Part shown: positions 46,581 to 57,690 of the stretch, piece by piece
How the letters are laid out: every line of letters starts with the position of its first letter
How positions within the stretch are numbered: the first letter of the stretch is position 1
DNA from: Neurospora tetrasperma FGSC 2508
Lineage: Eukaryota; Ascomycota; Sordariomycetes; Sordariales; Sordariaceae
Reading direction: 5' to 3'
DNA: 64,000 nucleotides
Assembly (NCBI RefSeq): GCF_000213175.1
Contig: NW_009799104.1
Coordinates: 836,205-900,204, forward strand
Notes under the pieces: model-generated
Told to the model about the DNA's origin: nothing
Seen by the model: the letters and a program-made list of their open reading frames with translations, nothing else
Database searches by the model: none
Program-made: the position numbers and the translations under genes

Positions 46581-49564
46581 ATGCAGTCACTCTTCACCGT
46601 CAACAGCAACATATCACTCATAAGCCTAACCATTGCGCCAAGCGCCTGGGTCGCTACTCTTGTCGTCTTCCTCTTCTTTCTCTACTTTTATCTGCCGCAA
46701 CTCGTCTCCTTGAAGGCCTTGTTCTTCCGCTTCAACTTCCTCGATAAAGCCAACAAACACGCCGGCGCATACTCAGCTGCGCCCAGAGACCCAAGATATC
46801 GAGAGGGGATTGAAGACATCAACCGTCGCAATTGGAATCGCAACCATTATCAGCGTCAGTATCGCGGCGCCGACTACGACAGCGACGACTACTATCAACA
46901 GTATCAGTATCAGCACCAGGATTATCCACACGACGACGGTGGCGTGCAAAGGATAGAAAGAAAGGAACTACATTACCGGCAACATCAACAGAAAGCCATC
47001 GCCGATAAGCAACTTCCGGCGCTATTAGAATTCTTTGGCAGGAAGAAAAGCAACGACAGCAACATCAGCAGTGGCGGCGTCACTTCCACTGACAGCCCCA
47101 GGAAGTTGACCAAAGAAAGAGACAAGGAAAAGAACCGAGGACTTTCCTCGTTCGGTCGCAAGATCATCTACCGCACCAGCAGAGATTCTTCACCGAGTCA
47201 AGTCCCCAGCAGCGCGCGCCACGTCATCAGCTACGGCCCGCGCCAAATCTTTGCCAGCCATGACAGCTGCAACGGCGGCCCCGCCGAAGAACCTAGGGCA
47301 TCTCGACCATCTTCTCGACGATTCACTGGAGGACTTCGAGCACTGTCACTCGCTCCCGGTAAGCCGGAGCAACAGCCGCTTCTTCAGCATCCCCCTTCCG
47401 ACTACTTCAGCCAAAGGCGAAACTCCGCACCCCCAACATCCCCATCATCACCAGCAGGCGACACCGTTCGGGTACCCATCAGTGCACTCGGGCTTCCGGA
47501 GCGACGACACGGAGAGCGACATGAGCGACCAGGAGGTGGATGGCGGGGAAGCGTCACACGGTGGCTACAGCCCGCCAGCGTGGAGGCGCCTCGCCAACGG
47601 CGACCGCAGCAGCGGCTTCTGGCGCAAGGCTAATTCGCGTCTCAACGCTATCGACCCGCTCTTGTTAAGCGGGTTCGGTGGTCTCGGCGGCGGATTAGGG
47701 AATGGCGGGTGGTCAAGAGATTTCGAAACTAGTCCCGAGTATGATAGCATGAATGAAGACGATATGGACCAGGACGCAATCTTGCAGAAAGCCATCAGGA
47801 CAAGACTACCAACGGGAAGCCTAAGTCCCGAGAAGGAGAGGAGTCCGGAACCAGAGTATGCGCGGCGTCAGCAGTTGCAAAAGCAGGCCGAACGCCAACA
47901 GCAGCACCAAAGGTTGGCGCCGGTGATCGAGGAAGACGATGTCAAGATCAAGGAAGAACCGATGGAGGAGGATGCGGGCATGGTTTTGAGGGGGTTACCC
48001 CGTAAGGGCCCTGATAACTGTTCGTTTGCTTTCTTTGTTCCCTTTCATCATCCATCACCCTTTCATAGCTCCCAAATGAGAGATCCATCATGACATAAGA
48101 AAAGTAAGACATCTGAACGGCTAACTCCGTCACTCCACTGTAGACTTCCGCTTTGCGGTCAGGGCAGAAGTCCATCAACGCACAGAACCCATTGAAACAG
48201 CCGTCACTTTTTTGCGCAAATGGCTCGGCCCGTTGACCACCTCGTGGTCTTCCATGTTCCTGTCGGGCCTCGTAGCCATTCTTTCCTATGCCGCCATGCG
48301 CTCGCTCTTTCAGCCGGCGTCTATGAGCCCCGTGCCTGATCTCGTCAAGGTGGCCGGTGTGGCGCGCTCCTTTGAGCCGCTCATTTACTACTCCGAGAAT
48401 GGCATTCAGCAAGTGGGCGACCTGCAAGCGACCGGCGTGGCGGTATGGGATCTAGGCGAGAGTGTTCGCAGCAGTAACCTCACGTCGGCACCTATCATCG
48501 TCAAGGAGCTGGACGAGTTGAGCGAAAGTCTCAAAACGCTGGCTATTGAACTAACTAAATTCTTCGCCAACGTAGACGGTGACATCGACGGGTATGTCCT
48601 CCTCCCCTCTATATCCCCTCCCATTCATATAATCATTATACTAACGAAGTACTGCAGCATCCTAATAGTAATGGACTGGGCCCGCCGCGAGCTCTCCCAA
48701 CTCCAACACCTCCCTTCCCCGCCTCTTTCCTCCTTCTTCGACAACGTCCACAACCTCCTCTCCGCCTTCGGCATCCTCGAAGACCCCTCCACCTCGCAAC
48801 CCACCCGCCTCGGTCTCATCGCCACCTCCCTCTTCGGCCCTTCCACCCCACAGCGCACAAGGACCACTCTCCAGCGCACCTTCAACGAGTTCCTTGCCGT
48901 TCTAGAAGAAGCCATCACCAACGAACTGCAGCACTCCCTAGCCATCTTTGCCCTCTTCGAAGCCATCGACCACCAATTCCTGAACCTCGCGCGCACCGTC
49001 GTCCGCGAAAGTTCCCTGCAGGAAGAACTACACGCAGATCTACTGTCCTCTCTCTGGACCAGAATTCTTGGCGCCAAAGCGAGCGATATCCAGAAATACG
49101 AGCGGAACCGCCTCCTTCTGCTAAACGTCCGGGAAAAGACGGTGCGCAACAAGGGGATCTTGGTGGAACATAACCATAAGCTCCTGGCGCTGAAAGCGTC
49201 CCTGGAGAATCTGCGGCGGAAACTGGTGTCTCCGCTGGTTAGAAGCGTGAATAGCTCGACTTTGACGATTGATGAGCAGATTCGGGGATTGGAAGACGTG
49301 GGTGTTTATCTCGAGGGCGTGAGGACGAGGCAGAAGGGGAAGCTGATGGAGATGTTGTATGGTGGGGGTAGTTATAGGGCCGGGATTGGGTCGGACGGGG
49401 GCGGCGGGCAGGGAAGTGGTGGTGGTGGATATGGAGGAGGGCAGTATGGGGAGCAGCAGAGGGAGGTGAGGTTGGTTGCTGATGCTGGTGGTCACGGTTA
49501 TGGTTATGGAAGTGCAAGTGGTGCGACTAGGAGTGTGCATGAGTCGCATAGGGGGGAACAATGA
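46581..49564 (+). CDS. Uncharacterised large membrane protein with C-terminal helical region
   Basis: I do not recognise the family. Four exons (46581-47358, 47411-48019, 48144-48591, 48658-49564) join in phase to 913 residues. The first intron is 52 bases and moves reading from one long open frame to an overlapping one, which is why the two frames overlap at 47251-47633. The second intron has a GTTCGT donor. The first in-frame ATG (MQSLFTVNSN) is followed by a hydrophobic segment (APSAWVATLVVFLFFLYFYL). Then come about 450 disordered residues rich in Gln, Ser, Arg and acidic clusters. A second hydrophobic segment (SSMFLSGLVAILSYAAM) precedes a long helical region with coiled-coil character (LDELSESLKTLAIELTKFF and LLNVREKTVRNKGILVEHNH). 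The tail is Gly/Tyr/Gln rich. The start is the least certain part, because an upstream exon is possible. Confidence 0.8.
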
Positions 49565-50356
49565 GTAGTTAGTGTGAGGTCTGATGAACGTTGAGTTATG
49601 GATGGTATGGGTACCGTATGGATTGGATTGGATATTATGGACATGGATATGGCATTTGGGAAGGGAATGGACACAAAGACGATGGAAGGGAACATCAGCA
49701 TACTCGGTGCTTGAGGTGTATGGGTGTATGGGTGTACTAGGGTGTTGGTGTTTGTGTGAACCGGAACGGGGGGATCTTATGGTTTTGTCTACACACTTCT
49801 GCATCGGTTGGTTCTGGTCTGGCTTTGTGCTTTACGGTAAGTGAAAGGGGGCCGGCTGGTCTGCTTTCCATCATCATTGGGATACATCAATTTTCTTTTC
49901 AGGACTACTTGCTTGTCTTTCCTTTCAGTTATTTCCTATTGTTGTCAGCATTATGGGACAGTCATTCACTCATTTGAATACGGAGTTATGTGCCTTGGGT
50001 ACAACGGCCGGAGAAAGGGAGTTACTCCAGGTGTTGTCACTGGTGGTTGTCTCTTTGTGGGGGCTTCATAACCCTTTCGGACTAGTCTAGGTTTATTACT
50101 ATGGTAGGTAGATAGGCGTTTCACTCTGCTCATTCAATTCTAGTTTACTTTGATCTTTTCTGATCACAGACAATTGTGAGATATGCATGTGTATAGTGTT
50201 ATATTTCGTATTACTATGGGATATCAATCATACAATCATCATCCATTACCTCCCCAACCCACCTCTTCGTCAAAGTTTTCGAACACCACAACCTTCCCTT
50301 CCACCTTCAAGTAAAACAATTCCTTACCCCTCCTCAAAACACCATCCAAACCCTCC
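49565..50356. other. Intergenic between convergent membrane-protein and transporter genes
   Basis: 3' regions of two convergent genes. The part 50239-50304 could encode an alternative C-terminal exon of the transporter (see findings); otherwise nothing is supported. Confidence 0.5.
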
Positions 50357-52201
50357 TCACTGAGCAGGACTTACCTTCTTCTCAATACTCACCTCCTCCG
50401 CCCCCTCCGCCTCCCCCAACTCTCCAATCTCCTCCCCCTTCCTCAATCCCAGTTGCCGAGTATCATAGCCATTCTCCTCCAGGAAAGCCCTGAACCTCGC
50501 ATCCTCCGCCTGGATCGTATCCTGTCCAATATGCGGCAAGCAAAACAAGACCAACACCGCACTCAAGACACACAAACTACTCGACACCCAAAAGGGGTAC
50601 TGCGCCGCCAACCTTTCATCCCCTCCACCCGCCGCCTCAATATAAGGAAACACCCACGTCCCGACAAAGGCACCGATCTTGCCCACGGCCGCCGCCAGTC
50701 CATAATACTGTCCCCTGATGCCCGTGGCGCACGTCTTGGCCGCAATGAGGCCAATGTTGTTTCCCGGTCCTAGCTCGCCCAGACTCTGGAAAATGCCGTA
50801 GACGACAGCAAAAGCAGCGACGCGACCGGGCTGTGCGAGGGACGAGTAGCAAGCGGCCATGATGAAGCCCACTATGGCTTGCGCAAAGACGCCGAGCGCC
50901 AAAGCGTAGCGGGGCCCAAGCAGGTCCGAGACGGGCGCGCCCAGCATGGTGCCGGGGATGTAAAAGAGGTTGATGACGGTGTTCCAGCCAAAGATGGTGG
51001 TCAGGGGCGAGTCGGCGGGGTAGATGTTGGCGACGATTTTGGGCGAGTAGATGCCGAAGCTGTACGCGGAGAAATCGTAGATGAACCAGATGAGGGAGAC
51101 GATGAAGAGACGGAAGCCGTAGAAGCGCAGGACGAGGAGGTAAGGCGTGCGGGCGTTCTTCATGCTGTTTTTCTGGAACTCTTCGGGTTCGGAGACGAAG
51201 AGGCGCAAGACGAAGAGCACGAGGGGGAAGACGACGCCGATGCCGAGACTGGTGCGCCAGATGGTGGAGAGGTGGCCGTTGTGGCAGGCGGCGGAAACGA
51301 CGTAGGGAACAAAGGCACCGATGACGAAACCCCAGTCGATCATGGAGTTGGTGAAGAGGATGAACCACATGTTGCGCTGACCGGACTTGAGCTCGCCCGT
51401 GTTTTCGGCGCAGCCGACGGAGCCAGCGGGGTATTCGCCTCCGATGCCGAGGCCGACCTGTGTAAGAGGAGGTGTTAGTTTGATATATGAAAAGAGGATT
51501 GGGAGGGAAAGTAGAATAGAAGAAAAAAAAAGGCTTACAAAAAAGCGCCAGGCGGTAAGGATGTTGAACATGCCGACTGCGTCACCCTTGTAGTAACTTC
51601 CTGCGGCGAGGGCGGCGAAGACGATAAGGATGATGGTTGAGACTAGGAGGGAGTTTGTTCGTGACCATTTATCGGATCTTTTGTTTTCTCAGTGTTAATT
51701 GGTTACAATTTCTTTTGGTTTCGTCGTTGGGGGCCTCGAAAGTGAAGAGAGAAACTCACAGATATCCAAACAATAACATCCCCACCACCGTTCCGGCAAA
51801 CGCAATGTCGCCCACATACTTCTTCGCGTTCGAGTTTCTCCAGACTTCCTGATATTCTCGGTCTAGAATGGTGACGACGGAGCCGATGACCTGTATGAAG
51901 CATTGTTCTTGTCAGTCTTCCATTTTCTCGTCTTTCGAATTTTGCAAATGCCTTGTGCTTTACGTCGAGTGTAATTCCGCTTCAAGCAAAGTGAAGAGAG
52001 ACTGATAAGACATACATTGTTGATATAACCATCCGAAAAGAGTCCAGCACCACAAGCAATCACCGGAATCAGATTCTTCCAGTTCGTCTTTCCCCCGGTT
52101 GGCCCTTCGTTGACGAGGGTATCGACATTGGCGTCTTGTTGCTGATCAACGGGTTGCGCTGTGGTCTCAACTTCGGCCTTGCGCTGGCCGAATCCGAACA
52201 T
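50357..52201 (-). CDS. MFS transporter, Git1-like glycerophosphodiester / phosphate family
   Basis: A plasma-membrane major-facilitator protein of the phosphate:H+ symporter branch; closest in look to yeast Git1, which imports glycerophosphoinositol. Exons 52201-52016, 51890-51760, 51677-51539 and 51457-50357 give 518 residues with about twelve hydrophobic segments. Family marks are GAGLFSDGYINNVIGSV in segment 1, GYLSDKWSRTNSLL in the loop after segment 2, and VGLGIGGEYPAGSVGCAE in segment 4. The central loop reads FVSEPEEFQKNSMKNARTPY, and the second half starts YDFSAYSFGIYSPKI. The tail is acidic and ends KKVSPAQ. The last codons contain a perfect donor GTAAGT, so an alternative spliced ending exists on paper. 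A Pho84-type phosphate carrier is the alternative reading. The upstream region contains CACGTG sites. Confidence 0.88.
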
Positions 52202-54900
52202 GGTTGTTGCGCCGGGGTATGTGTGTGTGCGTGTAAGTCGGATAAGGGTATACTTTCGACTTTGACTTGATACGCACTTTACTCTGCGAATATTGGAGAA
52301 TCGTAGGTAGGATGGTCTGAAAGAAGAAAAAAGGTATGAGATGAAGAGAAAAAAAAAAAAGGTGAAAGGGAGGAAGAGAGGCAAAAGAAGAAAGAGGCTG
52401 TCAACTTCGTTGTCTGTAAACTTTTACCTAACTTGGAAAGCTACCCTGAAGCTAAGTACTAAGCTATCAGCTTAGCTCGGCCCAGCTCACCAACGGCTCG
52501 GATACTACAGAACCGAGACAACGGAACTTGAACAAAGAAGGAAAGACAAGAGGACAATCACAGGGCTCGGAGCAGTGAAGGAATGAGAGTCAGGTACTGT
52601 AGCACGTGTGCAGATTAAGTGGCGGCGGGTGAGACTACTGGTCCACTAGAATACTCGATCAAATACTTTGAGTCCGATTTCCATGGTTTTCTTTTTCCAA
52701 GTGATTGACATTCTCTCGGTCCAAGTTTGGGGAGGAAAAAGGCTGGTAACTTGGTGCTTGGCAACGACCTGGTGGTTCGGCGGCAATGCGAAATCGGGTA
52801 AGTGACCCACATCTGCTGCCACGCTCATTGGCCGGCGACCGGCGACAAGGGGGCCCAATGTGTCTGTCTTCCAACAAGAACCACAATCTACAACTGCATA
52901 CACCTCTGCCGGCATTAAACTTGTTAGCGCGATGATGAGCAAGTGGCAAGAACTCTAATTCTCGTACAAAAGATGGTTCGTTAGATCACATCTAAAACCC
53001 TGAATACTGTAGGATGGCGGTACCAAGCTAACAAGTTTAATGCCGGCAGAGGTGTAGAACCCGTCGAACCCCTCGCCTACAACTTTTTTTTGGCTGTATG
53101 ATTATCAGTATGCTAGAGTTCTTTGCCCCGTAAACTTGCGCCGCGAGAAATAGAAAGAATCACCATGTTGACGGCCTGTTTGGTTGAGATATCGCGCCCC
53201 AGCATAGATTCTGAACGTCGCGCTCTACTCCTTCAGTCTACCTACTTAAACCGTTACCTTATTGTGCTCTAAACCGTTACGTACCGATTGCGCCCTACCA
53301 TTCAATCTTACACGTGTTGGTACCTACCCTGCGAGAGCCTACGCATAACCTAGCCGTAGTGCCCTGTGTATGTACAGTTACATGGATGGAGCCAACCGCA
53401 GCGTTCCATCAATGGCTCGGTGCAACCTTCCAACTTCAACGACAAGGGGGTGGGTGGTGCCCAGCGAAAGACGGGAATGTTATTCTCAACCACTCACTGC
53501 TCGTCCACGGCGTCCAGTCTACCTCGCTACATATCTTCTCCCAGCAATTTCACGATAACGAAACCTTCCTATTTGAACCTAACAGACACCTAGATTAGTG
53601 TATAAAATAAGGGTCTAAGATATATCTGATATCTTGAGACTTAAGATTACCTATGTAGCCAAAAGACCCTGAGCGAGCATGGATCCCCCGCGCCGCCGCC
53701 CCTTTGTTTATCCTTACAAGCCTACGTGCAACAGCTTTCCGTGAGGGAAGAAGCTCCATTCACAGACTCCTCTCTTCCCACGTGGAAACAGATCTTCAAC
53801 AACCACTCGTGGATTCCATCGATTTCCTTTTGTTTTCAAGATCTCTAAAAACTTTTTTTTTTTTTTTTTCTTCGTTCGTTTTCCCCTTTCCCTTTCGCTT
53901 CACACCGAAACCCGCAACCCAACCCAAACCCTTCTTCAACCTTTTATCTTGAGAGAAAGACTCGTCTCACACCCGGGACACCACCTCGTGGCTTTCTCGT
54001 GTGACCAATTCACGTCCGTCCGTCCGTCCAGGTGACGTTGCTTCCTGCATAAAGCCTTGTTTGGATGTGAGACGATAGGATAGGATAGGATGCCTTACAT
54101 AAAATCCGGCCTCCCGCCCGCTCAGGTTATCGTCGGATCGGGGATAGCGCTTCAACAAAGAGTGGGAGTGTACAGTAGTGTGGTGTTGTGGTGGGTGTCA
54201 AGCTTTCCTGCGGGCTTTTCCGTTGAGGTTGCTTCCTTGTCACTGGGCTGTTTTGTCCGAAGTAGATGGAAAGCTTTAGCGCCGTTCCCCGCAGTGCCCG
54301 CTCGGCGCTGTGAGATGGCGCGGCTTGCAATGATAGCGGGTTGTGGGGGTTCATCGTGCCGGGAGCCGACTTGGGTCCCTCCCCCTCTTCCTTGTCCTCG
54401 CGATGTTTACTATGCCAAGTGATGTTGGAGTTATGGATGTGAACTTGATGGTGTCTGCAATTTGAAAATTGAATTGATCTCGATGTCAGATGTGTAACAT
54501 CTTTATAGAAAAGAGAAAATTGTGTTTAGGTGGGATTGTTCGAACAACAGGAAAAAATACTCATAACTCACCGACGTACCTCATCATGCTCACCACAACA
54601 CGGTGCCGAACTACCGTACAATTCGGCGCCGCCAAGATAGCCTTCGGTACGTTCGGTACGGTCACACAGAGGCTCACGCATCTTCCCAACACCGAAGTCT
54701 CCGAATGGCATCACAGACGGTTCTTGGCGTCGCTGGCGTCGACATCCGATCGATCGATGGCTTACGTTGCACCGCACAATTCCAACCGTATGAGTTCATT
54801 GCATCTTTTGAGCTGACAAAGTCATGGGTATCGTTCATCTATAACAGCCATTTCTCGTATCTACACCTCTTCCCTCAGTGCCACTTGCCTTCAGACAACA
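52202..54900. promoter_or_regulatory. Long intergenic upstream of the Git1-like gene, with MITE-like element
   Basis: About 2.7 kb between the transporter start and the PTPA stop. It contains CACGTG hexamers at 52603-52608, 53311-53316 and 53777-53782, the MITE-like element at 52899-53056, and a T run at 53853-53869. CACGTG is the core bound by Pho4/NUC-1-type bHLH factors. No supported coding region. Confidence 0.5.
52899..53056. mobile_element. MITE-like element, copy B (158 bp)
   Basis: Begins TACACCTCTGCCGGCATTAA and continues to CTTGTTAGC; the other end is the exact inverse. The inverted repeats match perfectly over 30 bases including the outer TA, or 28 without it. The interior aligns with copy A. 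No reading frame of note. The TA on both outer edges is consistent with insertion at a TA target. Because the two arms are identical, a hairpin could also form. Confidence 0.8.
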
Positions 54901-56869
54901 CTACTTGGCCCATGGCGCCTTCGTAACCGCAAACTGGTTACTCGCGGTCCCCGGTGTTCCGCTCGGGAACGATTCCGGCGGCGGAGGTCCCGTGTGTGGG
55001 GCTCCTCCCGGCCCTCCAGCAGGCTTGAATGGCGTAAACCTGTTCGCCGCCGATGCTCCAACCCCTGCTCCCGCTCCCGCCCCCGCCCCCGTGGATCTTG
55101 CCCACGGCGCGGCTGTCATCGGGGGAGCCATGCCCGCCCCAGCCCCAATTCCCGCACCAGGGGCCTGCGCAGGAGCCTGAGCCCAGGGTGCCGCGGTCCC
55201 CGTCATCCCGCCGGAAGGTCTTTGAGCCCAAGGCGCCGCCGTTCCCGTCACACCTCCCGGCCCCGAAGGTCTCTCCGTAGGAATACCCACACCACCAGTA
55301 ACCGCAGCCGAAGCAGCCGAGGCGACAGGCTGATTCTGCATATGCACGCTCTGCACAGGAACTCCCGCCTCCGGATCCTTCTCCCACTGGAACAGACTTC
55401 CAAAGGGAAAATGTTGCACGACGGGGAACTTGCTAAGTACCTCGGCGTTGTACATCTTGATCATGCCCTTGTTGATCTTGCCCCAGCCGTCCTTGATTCC
55501 CGACACGTCAAAGAGAATGGGACTGTGTTCCCAGAAGGGACCCTTCTTGACGTCGTAGATGAAGCCAATGGCAGAGAAGTACATGTTTTCGGTGCGGTAG
55601 CGCTCGACGGCGGTGGGCTTGGTGATGTCGCTGGGCTTAGGGGCGTTAGGGACGGAGCCCTCGAGGGGTGTGGGTTCGTTGGGCGAGGAGATGGGGCGAG
55701 TGTACTGCGCTGAGCCGAAAATGTAAGGGACGAAGGAGTGGTCGTCAAGACCCCAGACGCCATGGGAGCCGGCTGGTTCAAGGGTGTAGGTTATAATTAG
55801 ACGGCGGATGACGCGAAGGTAACTGTTAAGTTCGTTAGCATCGTGATCCCTTCAAGAGAATGGGCAGCAAAGGGTGAACGTACGGCTCAACGACCCCCAA
55901 CACAATCCTCCTCTCCACCTCCCCATCCTCATCGTTTTCCTCTCCCTCAAAACCACCCAGCTTCCAAAGTCCACCAAGGAACATGATAAAGCTCAACTCA
56001 TGTCCCGTCCCGTAATCCAACCGCTGCGCACTCCCAAACCCACCAAGGAAGTACGCTTTCAACTCTTCCAATGGCCCCACCACCTCCTGCTTCTGCTCAT
56101 TTGTTTTCTTGTCACTGTCTCCCTCCGTCTCCGTCTCCGTTTCCGTTTCCGTCCCCTCTTCCTCTTCTTTCTTCTCACGAACACTACCACTACCACCAGC
56201 ACCCTGATCCCACCTCAGCACCCCACCCGGCAAATACTCCCTCAACAACCCATCCGCCCTCTCCTCCAACAGCTTAAACCACGTCCTAAAGCTCACATTC
56301 CCAAACCTTCTCGGACCAGGATCAGGCGGCGCCTCGTCAATGATGGCTTCCACCTTCTTCAACAACCGCTGTAGCTTCTTGATCGATTCGGGTTCCTCCT
56401 GATGATCTACCCCTTCCCCGTCCCTATACCTAGGCAAAGGGAAAGTCTTGATTTCTTCCGTCGTCGGCTGCTGCTCATCCTTCTTTTTGCGTAGCAACTG
56501 GAGCTTGGCCGCTAGGGCATCTGTAGGTGGTGGTGGTGGCGGTGGTGGTTGTTCGTTGGCTTCCTCTGCCTTTTGTTGTCGCTGTTGTTGTCCATCTTTG
56601 GTGGGCCCGGAAGTAGAAGCTGCGGTCGACTTCTTGATGATTCGCGGAACGAGGGCGTGGTTGAGCTGGAGGATCCAAACGCCAATGTCGCGGTAGGCTT
56701 TGGAGGTCAGGAAGTGCGAGACGTCGGGGCCTTCGTTGATGCGCTTGGCTGGGCGGAGGAAGCGGTGGGAGGGAAGGGCGGAGGGGTTGAGGATCTCGAG
56801 CTTGGGGAGGGGTGGGTAGGTCGTGGAGGAGGATGCCGCGAGAGGCGGGCATTTGGACGTTGGATCCAT
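54901..56869 (-). CDS. rrd1: Serine/threonine phosphatase 2A activator (PTPA), Rrd1-like
   Basis: PTPA proteins are peptidyl-prolyl isomerases that load metal into and activate PP2A-type phosphatases. Exons 56869-55884 and 55822-54901 give 635 residues, much longer than the roughly 320-residue core. The intron has GTACGT and TTAACAG ends. Core motifs are [89 protein letters not shown] and [12 protein letters not shown] proline run and Gln/Glu/Lys-rich segment is inserted before WFKLL, and an acidic Thr/Glu repeat segment follows. The C-terminal 200 residues are Gly/Pro/Ala rich and contain APWA four times, the last at the very end (KAPWAK). The length and tail point to the Rrd1 rather than Rrd2 branch; that is inference. 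Confidence 0.93.
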
Positions 56870-57690
56870 GGTAGTAATTGTATATCGTCTTCTCGAATGG
56901 ATCTGTGTCTGTGACTTGTTGTGATTTAAGTCGACATTCGAGGTTGTAAAAGTTCAAGGGGAAGTGGAAGTTGTCAAGTGGGGGGAGAAGAGCTATCGGA
57001 GGTGTCCCTTATGAGAGTTGGGCTCCGATAAGCGCTGAACCCCACTGTCGTCATAGGGGTTTTGCGGGGAGCAGCTTGGCGGGAAAGGGGCCGTCGCCGG
57101 GGACACTCCCAGGTCCGCCACCATGCCCGTTGCTTGACCTGGTGTACATACAATCAACAGAGCCTAGAACTACCGCTAAGGTTCAGGCGGGACCACCCTT
57201 CGATGATTTTCAGAATTTCCTAAGACTATCCGATGGTAGGTATATGGGAGATGGCTTGCTACGTAGGGCGAAATCGAATGTCACGAAAAGTCACCGAGTT
57301 GATGTAATACCGAAATCATGTCTTGCATTTTGGCGAATGTAAGGTACCTCTGCCCTTCCGCTGGGTATATATGATGCAATCGATGCCACTCTATGAAAGC
57401 CAACAAATCCCCAAATATCGCTGTGCGTCTCCTTCGGCCTGTCCCATTTTTGGGTTGTTGTTTGAACCCTATTCTCTCTCCCCTTTCTTCAACCAGTCCG
57501 GTGTTGGGTTGCCCAGACTGCCCGTAGCAGTTCTACCGTTCCCGAGTGTGCCCTTGTCGTTTGCTATGTCCCTGTGCCTCTCAGTGTTTTGATACATTTC
57601 TATTAAGATATTATGTAACTGCAAAAACCATGGTATTCGAATGTGCGCCTCATTGCCAAGTCGTTATTTATCAAGTCATTTGTGCTGTTT
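56870..57690. other. Intergenic between PTPA 5' region and Roadblock-like gene 3' end
   Basis: About 0.8 kb, holding the PTPA promoter. No supported coding region. Confidence 0.55.
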
